From positions 248,001 through 312,000 of the forward strand of contig NZ_BMYK01000006.1 of NCBI RefSeq assembly GCF_014652235.1: 64,000 nucleotides of DNA. The letters run 5' to 3'. This DNA is from Pseudorhodoferax aquiterrae. GTDB lineage: Bacteria > Pseudomonadota > Gammaproteobacteria > Burkholderiales > Burkholderiaceae_C. The notes beneath the pieces are model-generated. The model saw only the letters and a list, made by a program, of their open reading frames with translations, was not told the DNA's origin and did not search any database. Shown piece by piece: positions 34,239-41,388 of the stretch. Made by a program: the position numbers and the translations under genes. How positions within the stretch are numbered: the first letter of the stretch is position 1; every line of letters begins with the position of its first letter.

Positions 34239-34987
34239 CGCGTGCGTCTCCTCGGGGTGTTGTTGGGGGGAACGAAGGCAGGCAGCGACACGGCGCCGGG
34301 GCCGGTCAGCGCGTGCTGGAGCGCGCTGTCCATGTGGGCGTCGAGCAGGCGCACGGCGGCCTCGGCGTCGCGGCGCGCCAAGGCCGCGACGAACGCGAGG
34401 TGCTCCTGCATCGCGGGGATCAGCCGGGCCGGCGTGATGACCGCCTGCTCCAGCCGGATCAGCCGGATGCGCAGGCTGTTCACGCGGTAGATCTCCGACA
34501 GGATCTCGTTGCCCAGCGCATCGACCATGCGGTCGTGCAGGCCCCAGTCCACGGCCTGGGCGTCGTCGAGCAGCGCGGCGTCGGCGCGGCCGGTGCTGGC
34601 GCGGTCGATGATGTCCTGGTGCGCGGCGGTGAGCGCCGCCAGTTCCTCGGCCGTGACCACGGCCGCGAAGTGGCGCACGGCTTCGCGCTCGATCATCGCG
34701 CGCAGCTGGAAGGCGTTGCGCACGAGCTTGAGGTCCACATGCGCGATCTGCAGGCCGCGCTGCGGCACGGTCTTGACCAGGCCGGCCGCTTCCAGGCGCG
34801 GGATCATCTCGCGCACCGCGCCCAGCGGCATGTCCAGCAGCGTCATGAGTTCGCGCTGCGAGACGAACTGGCCGGGCTTGATGCCGCCTTCCAGGATCTG
34901 CTGCGTGAAGCCCTGGTAGGCGCGCGCGCGCTGGCTGGTCGCCTCGGGGGCGACCACGGCCAGGCGGCGACGCGAAGCGGCGTTCAT
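34235..34987 (-). CDS. GntR-family (FadR/FCD subgroup) transcriptional regulator
   Basis: A 250-residue regulator: a winged helix-turn-helix at about residues 15-75 (ILEGGIKPGQFVSQRELMTL, GAVREMIPRLEAAGLVKTVP) and an all-helical FCD ligand-binding domain (FQLRAMIEREAVRHFA, the WGLHDRMVDALGNE metal/ligand His segment, and a late HLAFVAALARRDAEAAVRLL). FCD regulators sense sugar acids and other carboxylates. It is first in the operon and overlaps the DapA-like gene. The dyad in the divergent promoter at 35561 is its likely operator, linking it to the mutarotase and reductase genes. Confidence 0.92.
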   Translation of the reverse strand: MNAASRRRLAVVAPEATSQRARAYQGFTQQILEGGIKPGQFVSQRELMTLLDMPLGAVREMIPRLEAAGLVKTVPQRGLQIAHVDLKLVRNAFQLRAMIEREAVRHFAAVVTAEELAALTAAHQDIIDRASTGRADAALLDDAQAVDWGLHDRMVDALGNEILSEIYRVNSLRIRLIRLEQAVITPARLIPAMQEHLAFVAALARRDAEAAVRLLDAHMDSALQHALTGPGAVSLPAFVPPNNTPRRRTR

Positions 34988-35070
34988 GCCGCCGGGCCGC
35001 CCCAAGGCATGAAGCGCCCCCCCGGGGGGCAGCGAAGGACACGCAGTGCCGGGCGTGGGGGCCTCGTGCT
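34985..35070 (-). repeat. Intergenic repeat, copy C (inverted)
   Basis: On the minus strand this gap reads GCCCCCACGC, then CACTGCGTGTCCTTCGCTGC, a CCCCCC/GGGGGG hairpin core and GGGCGGCCCGG. The same order is found on the plus strand at 36625 and, more weakly, at 19683. It lies between the mutarotase-like and GntR genes. Confidence 0.5.
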
Positions 35071-35075
35071 CGTGC

Positions 35076-35498
35076 TCACTTCAACACACCTTTCTTGAGG
35101 AGGATGTTGGCGTAGGTGCGCGTGTCCCCGGTCGCCACCACGGCGAAGGCCTTGGCCGCGCGCTCGTAGAAGGCGTAGCGGTCCAGCGCGCCCGGCGCGG
35201 CCTCGCCATGGCGGGCCAGCACCTCGGTGAACTGCGCGACGGCCGGCGGCACTTCGTCGGCCCGGCCCACCACCTGCATGGTGCAGGCCGGCTGCGGCAC
35301 GAAGTCGTCCAGCGGCAGCAGCGAGAGGACGGCGTCGAGCACCGCGTCGGCCGGGATGCCGGGCAGGCGGATCAGCCGCTGCGCGTGCGTGGCGGCCGGG
35401 AAGAAGCCATCGGCCAGCACGATCTCGTCGCCATGGCCCATGGACGCCAGCGCGTGCAACAGGTCGGGCGAGAGCAGGGGAGACAGGTTCTTGAGCAT
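35076..35498 (-). CDS. RbsD/FucU-family sugar mutarotase (L-fucose mutarotase-like)
   Basis: A 140-residue protein of the RbsD/FucU family, which interconverts sugar anomers. LLHALASMGHGDEIVLADG carries the conserved His (about residue 22) and Asp; the TRTYANILLKKGVL end holds the conserved Tyr and Asn of the FucU branch. Its likely role is to supply the anomer used by the divergent aldo/keto reductase. The start at 35498 follows family length; an upstream start adding 13 residues is less likely. It is divergent from the reductase gene and heads the minus-strand operon side. Confidence 0.88.
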   Translation of the reverse strand: MLKNLSPLLSPDLLHALASMGHGDEIVLADGFFPAATHAQRLIRLPGIPADAVLDAVLSLLPLDDFVPQPACTMQVVGRADEVPPAVAQFTEVLARHGEAAPGALDRYAFYERAAKAFAVVATGDTRTYANILLKKGVLK

Positions 35499-35551
35499 GG
35501 GCCGCGCATGGTGCCCAGCGCGCCTGCCTTCTCCCATCGGCAGATGCCCTG

Positions 35552-35580
35552 TTGACGAACTGACATGTTAGTCATACGGT
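35552..35580 (+). promoter_or_regulatory. Promoter with operator-like dyad for the aldo/keto reductase gene
   Basis: TTGACG (35552-35557) is a good -35; 17 bp later TACGGT (35575-35580) is a weak -10. The spacer ends in TGAC-ATGTTA-GTCA (35561-35574), a dyad placed where a bound repressor would block RNA polymerase. The GntR/FCD protein at 34235 is the obvious candidate. Confidence 0.5.
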
Positions 35581-35610
35581 CAGCGGCATTTTTTCGAAGG
35601 AGACGGATTG

Positions 35611-36627
35611 ATGCCGAACCAGCGCGCGATGCGCTTTCCCGCCTGCACCGACGGCGCGCGCCTGGGCCTGGGTGGCGCGCCGCTGGGCAACCTGTTCCGC
35701 GCCGTGACCGAGGCCGATGCCCAGTCCGTGCTGGCCGCCGCGCTGGCCGACGGCTGCCGCAGCTTCGACACCGCGCCGCACTACGGCAACGGCCTGTCCG
35801 AGCAGCGCTTCGGCCAGGCGCTGCGCGCGCTGCCGCGCGAGCGCTTCGTGCTGTCGAGCAAGGTCGGCCGTGTGCTGCGGCCCGATGCCGGCGCCGCGCG
35901 CGCGCAGAACGGCTATGTGGACGTGCTGCCGTTCACGCAGCGCTGGGACTACTCGGCCGCCGGCACGCGCCGCAGCGTGGAGGACAGCCTGCAGCGCCTG
36001 GGCCTGGCGCGGCTGGACGTGGCCTATGTGCACGACTGCGACGCCGCCACGCACGGCGATGCGCATCCGCAGGTGCTGGCCCAGGTGCTGGGCGAGACCC
36101 TGCCCACGCTGCGCGCACTGCAGCGCGAGGGCCTGGTCGGTGCGGTCGGCCTGGGTGTCAACGACGTGCAGGTCTGCCTGGACGTGCTGGCGCAGGCCGA
36201 GCTCGACGCGCTGCTGCTGGCCGGCCGCTACAGTCTGCTCGACCACAGCGCGCTGGCGGCCCTGCTGCCGCTGTGCGTGCAGCGCGGCGTGCGCATCGCG
36301 CTGGGCGGCGCGTTCAACTCCGGCATCCTGGCCACGGGCGTGCTGGGCAGTGCCGAGCCGCGCTTCAACTACGCGCGCGCGCCGCAGGCCTGGGTGGACC
36401 GCACGGCCGCCATCGAGCGCGTCTGTGCCGAGCATGGCGTGCCGCTGCGCGCGGCGGCGCTGCAGTTCCCGCTCGCGCACCCGGCCGTGGACATCGTGGT
36501 GGCCGGTGCACAGGATGTCGCCCAATGGCGGGACAGCCGCGCCATGCTGGCCCAGCCGATTCCTGCTGCGTTCTGGCAGGCGCTGCGGGACCAGGGCCTC
36601 TTGCCGGCCGAGGCCCCCACATCATGA
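35611..36627 (+). CDS. Aldo/keto reductase (L-fucose/D-threo-aldose dehydrogenase-like)
   Basis: A 338-residue NAD(P)-dependent AKR of the aldose dehydrogenase branch. The catalytic Asp and Tyr appear in CRSFDTAPHYGNGLSEQRFG (about residues 49-68), the Lys in FVLSSKVGRVLRP and the His in VAYVHDCDAATHGD. In this branch aldoses are oxidised to lactones. I use the ATG at 35611, with AAGGAG upstream; the overlapping TTG is unlikely. With a FucU-type mutarotase on one side and a lactonase-like gene on the other, oxidation of L-fucose or a similar pyranose to its lactone is the best guess. Pyridoxal dehydrogenase-like AKRs are a sequence-level alternative. Confidence 0.87.
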   Translation: MPNQRAMRFPACTDGARLGLGGAPLGNLFRAVTEADAQSVLAAALADGCRSFDTAPHYGNGLSEQRFGQALRALPRERFVLSSKVGRVLRPDAGAARAQNGYVDVLPFTQRWDYSAAGTRRSVEDSLQRLGLARLDVAYVHDCDAATHGDAHPQVLAQVLGETLPTLRALQREGLVGAVGLGVNDVQVCLDVLAQAELDALLLAGRYSLLDHSALAALLPLCVQRGVRIALGGAFNSGILATGVLGSAEPRFNYARAPQAWVDRTAAIERVCAEHGVPLRAAALQFPLAHPAVDIVVAGAQDVAQWRDSRAMLAQPIPAAFWQALRDQGLLPAEAPTS

Positions 36628-36708
36628 AGCCCCCACGCTCATCGCTTCGCGTATCGCTGCCCCCCAAGGGGGCGCGTCAGCCGCTTCGGGCGGCCGGGCG
36701 CTGCTGAC
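36625..36708 (+). repeat. Intergenic repeat, copy B
   Basis: Between the reductase and the lactonase-like gene lies GCCCCCACGC, a CGCTTCGCGTATCGCTGC stretch, a CCCCCCAAGGGGGCGCG hairpin and GGGCGGCCGGG. It matches copy C (34985-35070) read on the opposite strand and copy A near 19683 in the order of its parts. The hairpin could weakly attenuate or process the transcript. Confidence 0.5.
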
Positions 36709-37533
36709 ATGATCGACGCCCACTTCCACATCTGGCGGCTGGACCGCGGCGACTACGGCTGGCTCACACCCGCGCTGGGCCCCATCCACCGCGACGTGCA
36801 GCTGTCCGACTGGCGCGCCGTGAGCGCACCCTGCGGCGTGCAGGGCGGCGTGCTCGTGCAGGCCGCCCCGACCGAGGCCGAGACCGCGTTCCTGCTGCAC
36901 GAGGCCGCCCAGGCGCCCGAGGTGCTGGGCGTGGTCGGCTGGGTCGACCTGCTGGCAGCGGAGGCGCCCGCGCGCATCGAAGCCCTCGCGCGCCAGCCCA
37001 AGCTCAAGGGCCTGCGGCCCATGCTGCAGGACCTCGCCGACCCGGACTGGATCCTGCAAGGCGCGCTGCGGCCCGCGTTGGCCGCCATGGCACGTTGCGG
37101 CCTGGTGTTCGACGCGCTGGTCCAACCCCGGCACCTGCCGCGCATCCTGCGCCTGGCCGAACGCCATCCGGACCTGCGCATCGTGGTCGACCATGGCGCC
37201 AAGCCTGCGATTCCGGGCGATGCCACGGGCTGGGCCGAATGGACCCAAGGCCTGCAGGCGCTCGCCGACGAGACCCCCGTCTTCTGCAAGCTCTCCGGCC
37301 TGTGGACGGAGGCCGCCCGGGGCGCGCCGGTGGATGCCCTGGAACGCCATGCGCGCTGGCTGCTGGCCACGTTCGGCCCGCAGCGCTGCCTGTGGGGCAG
37401 CGACTGGCCCGTGCTGGAGCTGGCGGGGGGCTATGGCGCGTGGCTGGCCGCGGCCCGGCGGTGGGTGGCGCCGCAGGACCAGGCCGCCGTGTTTGGCGGC
37501 ACGGCACGGCAGGCCTACCGGCTGGGCGCCTGA
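36709..37533 (+). CDS. Amidohydrolase-family lactonase (L-fucono-1,5-lactonase-like)
   Basis: A 274-residue COG3618-type metal-dependent hydrolase. MIDAHFHIWRLDRGDYGWLT gives the N-terminal HxH metal motif (His5, His7); the barrel continues with GWVDLLAAEAP, KLKGLRPMLQDLADPDWIL, VVDHGAKP with a conserved His, and LWGSDWPV with the catalytic Asp. Members hydrolyse sugar lactones such as L-fuconolactone or L-rhamnonolactone. It follows the reductase gene on the same strand, and together they would convert an aldose to its free acid. A different small lactone cannot be excluded. Confidence 0.88.
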   Translation: MIDAHFHIWRLDRGDYGWLTPALGPIHRDVQLSDWRAVSAPCGVQGGVLVQAAPTEAETAFLLHEAAQAPEVLGVVGWVDLLAAEAPARIEALARQPKLKGLRPMLQDLADPDWILQGALRPALAAMARCGLVFDALVQPRHLPRILRLAERHPDLRIVVDHGAKPAIPGDATGWAEWTQGLQALADETPVFCKLSGLWTEAARGAPVDALERHARWLLATFGPQRCLWGSDWPVLELAGGYGAWLAAARRWVAPQDQAAVFGGTARQAYRLGA

Positions 37534-37728
37534 CCGCCATGGCCCGGTCGGGCGGCGCAGATGCCGCTGGCCGCGGGCCGCGCCGAATCTAGGGCCTGCC
37601 GCTGCCTGCGAACCGCCGCCGTGCGCAAAGATGCGTTGCAGAAACGGCGGCGCCGGGCGGCGCGTGCGTTCCTACACTGCACCGCGATCCGGCCGCCACG
37701 GCCACCAGAACCGAGGGAGACAAAGGCA

Positions 37729-38823
37729 ATGAGAGCAGCAGTCCTGGAAGAGTTCGGCCAGCCGCTGGTGTTGCGCGACCTGGCCGTCGCCGACCCGGGA
37801 CCGCACGAGGTGCTGCTGCACACGGCGGCGGTCGGCCTGTGCCACAGCGATCTGCACTACATGCAGGGCATGCGCAAGATCCCGCTGCCGGGCGTGCTGG
37901 GGCATGAGGTCTCCGGTGTGGTCGCTGCCGTGGGTGCGCAGGTCAGGGATCTGCAGCCGGGCGACCACGTGGTGGGTGCGCTGTCGGTCTTTTGCGGCAT
38001 GTGCCACCAGTGCCTGGGCGGCCGCTTCGCGCTGTGCATGGACACCGAGGTCAAGCAGCCGCCCGGGCAGGCACGCCGCCTGGCCCATGGCGGCCGGCCG
38101 GTGAGCCAGGTGTTCAACCTTTCGGGTTTTGCCGCGCAGATGCTGGTGCACCGCAACGCGCTGGTCCGCATCCGCAAGGACATGCCGCTGGACCGCGCCG
38201 CGCTGCTGGGCTGCGCCGTCATCACCGGCACCGGTGCAGTGTTCCGCAATGCGCAGGTCCCGGCCGGTGCGTCGGTCGCGGTCGTCGGATGTGGCGGCGT
38301 CGGGCTGGCGGCGGTCAATGGTGCCGCCATCGCCGGCGCCGCGCGCATCGTCGCGATCGACAACGTGCCGGCCAAGCTGGCGCTGGCACGCCGCTTCGGC
38401 GCCACCGAGACGCTGCTGGCCAGCGAGGGCGACGTGGTGGCGCGGGTCCAGGAACTCACGCAGGGCGGCGTGGAGTATTCGTTCGAGTGCATCGGCCTGC
38501 CCGCCACCTTGGAGCAGTGCTTTCGCATGCTGCAACCGGGCGGCACGGCCACCATCGTCGGCCTGTTCGGCCCGGGGGTGAAGGCGAGCATCGAGGGCAG
38601 CGAGTTCTTCCTGGAGAAGAAGATCCGCGGGTCGGCGCTGGGGTCGGCGCGCATCCGCGAGGACATTCCGCGCCTCGTGGAGCTGTACCTCCAGGGCCGC
38701 TTGAACCTGGACGACATGGTGTCGCGGCGCATCCGGCTGGACGACATCAACGAAGGCTTTGCCGCGATGGCGCGGGGCGAAGTCGCGCGCAGCGTGGTCG
38801 TGTTCGACGGTGTGGGTGCGTAG
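37729..38823 (+). CDS. Zinc-dependent alcohol dehydrogenase (MDR family)
   Basis: A 364-residue medium-chain dehydrogenase. Catalytic zinc ligands are in VGLCHSDLHY (Cys about residue 37) and VLGHEVSGVV (His about 60); the structural zinc loop CGMCHQCLGGRFALC has all four cysteines. The Rossmann motif is VVGCGGVGLAAVNGA (about 184). It resembles the class III-like/NAD-dependent branch that oxidises primary alcohols or hydroxyacyl compounds. The ATG at 37729 is chosen by family length, with GGGAGA upstream. A Bug binding-protein gene follows on the same strand and may import a related substrate. Confidence 0.88.
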   Translation: MRAAVLEEFGQPLVLRDLAVADPGPHEVLLHTAAVGLCHSDLHYMQGMRKIPLPGVLGHEVSGVVAAVGAQVRDLQPGDHVVGALSVFCGMCHQCLGGRFALCMDTEVKQPPGQARRLAHGGRPVSQVFNLSGFAAQMLVHRNALVRIRKDMPLDRAALLGCAVITGTGAVFRNAQVPAGASVAVVGCGGVGLAAVNGAAIAGAARIVAIDNVPAKLALARRFGATETLLASEGDVVARVQELTQGGVEYSFECIGLPATLEQCFRMLQPGGTATIVGLFGPGVKASIEGSEFFLEKKIRGSALGSARIREDIPRLVELYLQGRLNLDDMVSRRIRLDDINEGFAAMARGEVARSVVVFDGVGA

Positions 38824-38896
38824 GCGCCCCACCGGACAGCCGCGGCGCGTGCCGCGTTCGACAGGCGTTCCTGCCTCATCACCCCTGGAGACCTGC

Positions 38897-39880
38897 ATGA
38901 CCGACACCGTCCTGTCCCGTCGCACCGCCGCCGCATCCGTGCTGGCGCTGCTGGCCGCACCGGCCCTCGCCCAAAGCGGCGATTGGCCCAGCAAGCCCAT
39001 CCGCCTGGTGGCGCCGGGTGCCGCCGGCGACGGCGTGGACATCTTCGCGCGCATGATCGCGGCGCAGTTGCAGACCGTGCTCAAGCAGGCCGTCTACGTG
39101 GAGAACAAGGTCGGCGCCAACAGCGTCATCGGCAACGACTTCGTGGCCAAGGCAGCGCCGGACGGCTACACCCTGCTGCTGTCGCCATCGTCGTCGATCG
39201 CCATCAGCCCGCTCGTGATCCCCAAGATGCCCTACGACACGCAAAAGGACCTGCTGCCCGTGGCGCAGGTGGGGGCCAGCGGCGTGCTGCTGATCGCCAA
39301 CCCGGCCAGCGGCTTCGCGAACCTGGACGACATGGTGCGCCATGCGCGCGCCAACCCCGGCAAGCTGTCCTACGGTTCCTGGGGGACGGGCTCGACCGGC
39401 CACCTGGCGATGGAGGGCATCAAGGCGCATTACGGGCTGGACATGCCGCATGTGCCCTACAAGGGCACGGCGACCGAGCTCAACGATCTGCTGGCCAACA
39501 ACATCAGCGTGGGCTTTCTGGACATCGCCTCGCCGGTGCCGCACGTCCACAGTGGCAAGCTGGTGGCCCTGGGCGTCACGGGAACCGGCCGGGGGCCGGC
39601 GCTGCCGCAGGTGCCCACGCTCACGCAGCAGGGGTACAAGTTCGATGTGGACGGCTGGTACGGCCTGTTCGCGCCGGCCGGAACGCCGCCCCAGATCGTG
39701 CGCCGGCTGAACGCGGAGATCAACCGCATCCTGGCCACGCCAGCCGCCCGCGAGCATTTCGCCAAGCTCAACATGCCCGCGCCACCGCTCAAGGACGCCG
39801 ACGCGTTCGCGGCCACCGTCAGGAACGACATTGCCACCTGGCAGGCGCTGGCCCGGGCAGCCCGGCTGACCAGCGGTTGA
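38897..39880 (+). CDS. Bug/TctC-family binding protein
   Basis: A 327-residue periplasmic protein. A signal peptide ([21 protein letters not shown]; the double Arg could be a weak Tat motif) precedes [51 protein letters not shown] and [18 protein letters not shown], all standard Bug landmarks. The usual PFPPGG loop is changed to APGAAGDG, which may alter the ligand. TGGAG precedes the ATG by about 9 nt. It follows the alcohol dehydrogenase gene with a 73-bp gap. The ligand is unknown and no TctAB permease is nearby. Confidence 0.9.
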   Translation: MTDTVLSRRTAAASVLALLAAPALAQSGDWPSKPIRLVAPGAAGDGVDIFARMIAAQLQTVLKQAVYVENKVGANSVIGNDFVAKAAPDGYTLLLSPSSSIAISPLVIPKMPYDTQKDLLPVAQVGASGVLLIANPASGFANLDDMVRHARANPGKLSYGSWGTGSTGHLAMEGIKAHYGLDMPHVPYKGTATELNDLLANNISVGFLDIASPVPHVHSGKLVALGVTGTGRGPALPQVPTLTQQGYKFDVDGWYGLFAPAGTPPQIVRRLNAEINRILATPAAREHFAKLNMPAPPLKDADAFAATVRNDIATWQALARAARLTSG

Positions 39881-39984
39881 GCGCGCGGGCGCCGGGGGGG
39901 CGCTTGCGCGGCCGCGCCTCGCAGCCGGCATCGGTGACCGCGAACGCCGCTAGGATTGGCCCTCCAAGCTCTTCGGGACCTTCC

Positions 39985-40305
39985 ATGCTGATCACCACCA
40001 CACCGGCCATCGAGGGCAAGCGCATCACCCGCTACTGCGGCGTGGTCGCGGGCGAGGCCATCCTCGGCGCCAATGTCTTCAAGGACATGTTCGCCGGCAT
40101 CCGCGATCTGGTCGGCGGCCGTTCGGCCACCTACGAGCGCGAGTTGCAACGCGCGCGCGACATCGCCATGCGCGAGCTGCAGGAGCGCGCGCAGGAAGCC
40201 GGCGCCAACGCCGTGGTCGGCGTGGACCTGGACTACGAGGTGCTGGGGCGGGACAACGGCATGCTGATGGTCTCGGCCAGCGGCACGGCCGTGGTCGTCG
40301 AGTAG
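39985..40305 (+). CDS. YbjQ/UPF0145 family protein
   Basis: A 106-residue member of the YbjQ (DUF74) family, with [20 protein letters not shown] at the start, [20 protein letters not shown] in the middle and [17 protein letters not shown] toward the end. Members form pentameric rings and their function is not established, with heavy-metal or heterocycle binding sometimes proposed. No linkage to neighbours is evident; the LysR gene follows after 15 bp, and GC-rich inverted repeats fill the gap. Confidence 0.9.
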   Translation: MLITTTPAIEGKRITRYCGVVAGEAILGANVFKDMFAGIRDLVGGRSATYERELQRARDIAMRELQERAQEAGANAVVGVDLDYEVLGRDNGMLMVSASGTAVVVE

Positions 40306-40320
40306 GGCGCCCGCGCGCCC

Positions 40321-41235
40321 ATGCCCGCGTTCGACGACGAGGCGATCACGCTGCGCCAGCTGCAGGTGCTGCTGGCCTTCATGGAAACCGGCAACCTCGC
40401 GCGCGCGGCCGAGCGGCTGCAGACCAGCGCCGTCAGCGTGCACCGGGCGCTGCACGCGCTGGAGGAGGCGCTGCGCTGCGTGCTGTTCCGCCAGGAGGGC
40501 CGCAACCTGGTGCCCACGGCCGCGGCCCAGCGCCTGGCCGAGATGGCGCGCGACATGGACCGGCTGCTGGCCGACGGCGTGCGCGCCACGCGCGAGATCG
40601 CCGGCTACGCGGCCGACCGCATCCGCATGGGCTCCATGTACTCGCTGACCAGCCGCGCCGTGCCGGCCCTGGTGCTGGGCATGAAGCAGCGCAAGCCTGC
40701 CGTGCAGACCGAACTCGTGCTGGGCTCCAACGCCGACCTGCTGGCGCGGCTGCGCGAAGGCACGCTCGATGCGGCGCTGATGGCCGTGCCGCGCGGCGCG
40801 GCCGACGTGGAGTCCGAGCCGCTGTTCGAGGACGAGACCTTCTTCGCCGCGCCGGCGCAGTCGCCCCACGCGCAGCGCACCGAGGTCGACCTGGGCGCCT
40901 GCGCCGACGAGCGCTTCGTGAGCCTGGCCGAGGGCTTCGCCACGCACGACAGCTTCACCGAGGCCTTCCGCATCGCCGGCTTCGCGCCGCAGATCGCGAT
41001 GCAGACGGGCGACATCTACTCGCTCATGAACCTCGTGGACGGTGGCGTGGGCTGCACGCTGCTGCCGGGCCGCATGCGCCACGTGCTGCCGGCCAACGTG
41101 CGGCTGGTGCCGCTGCAGGCGCGCTTTCGCGTGCGCCAGACCATCGCGCTGAACTTCCTGCGCTCGCGCGAGCGGGATCCGAACCTGCTGGCGCTGCTCG
41201 CGGTCAGCCGCACGCTCAAGGCCTCGCTGCGCTGA
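40321..41235 (+). CDS. LysR-family regulator, probable malonate regulator (MdcR-like)
   Basis: A 304-residue LysR protein with helix-turn-helix LRQLQVLLAFMETGNLARAA, SAVSVHRALHALEEALRCVL, FRQEGRNLVPTAAAQ and an effector domain (DRIRMGSMYSLTSRAVPALV from about residue 99). It lies 2.5 kb upstream of mdcA with one gene between. A T-N11-A dyad sits about 63 bp upstream of predicted starts for both that gene and mdcA, so it is the natural candidate to activate both. The mdcR assignment rests on position and these sites. Confidence 0.82.
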   Translation: MPAFDDEAITLRQLQVLLAFMETGNLARAAERLQTSAVSVHRALHALEEALRCVLFRQEGRNLVPTAAAQRLAEMARDMDRLLADGVRATREIAGYAADRIRMGSMYSLTSRAVPALVLGMKQRKPAVQTELVLGSNADLLARLREGTLDAALMAVPRGAADVESEPLFEDETFFAAPAQSPHAQRTEVDLGACADERFVSLAEGFATHDSFTEAFRIAGFAPQIAMQTGDIYSLMNLVDGGVGCTLLPGRMRHVLPANVRLVPLQARFRVRQTIALNFLRSRERDPNLLALLAVSRTLKASLR

Positions 41236-41236
41236 G

Positions 41237-41252
41237 CGCGGGTTAACCCGCG
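41237..41252. promoter_or_regulatory. Perfect 16-bp palindrome after the LysR gene
   Basis: CGCGGGTTAACCCGCG is a perfect palindrome starting just after the LysR stop. It may be a weak terminator hairpin or a protein site; there is no T-run. It precedes the LysR-type dyad at 41256. Confidence 0.4.
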
Positions 41253-41255
41253 ATC

Positions 41256-41320
41256 CTTCCGCGCGGCGGAAGCTTCGACTCCGCCTTGTGATTGATGGCA
41301 GTCCCATGGCTGCCTATGGT
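41256..41320 (+). promoter_or_regulatory. Promoter and LysR-type site of the lipoprotein hydrolase gene
   Basis: A dyad CTTCCGC-GCG-GCGGAAG (41256-41272) contains a T-N11-A core. TTGATG (41292-41297) and TATGGT (41315-41320), 17 bp apart, form a good sigma-70 promoter with a start near 41327. The dyad centre is then at about -63, the classic LysR recognition position. Confidence 0.55.
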
Positions 41321-41388
41321 CGGCGCTGTCCGGACGCCGCACGCACTCCCGCTGCCGCGCCGCGGGCGCCAAGAACGAGGAGACCACC

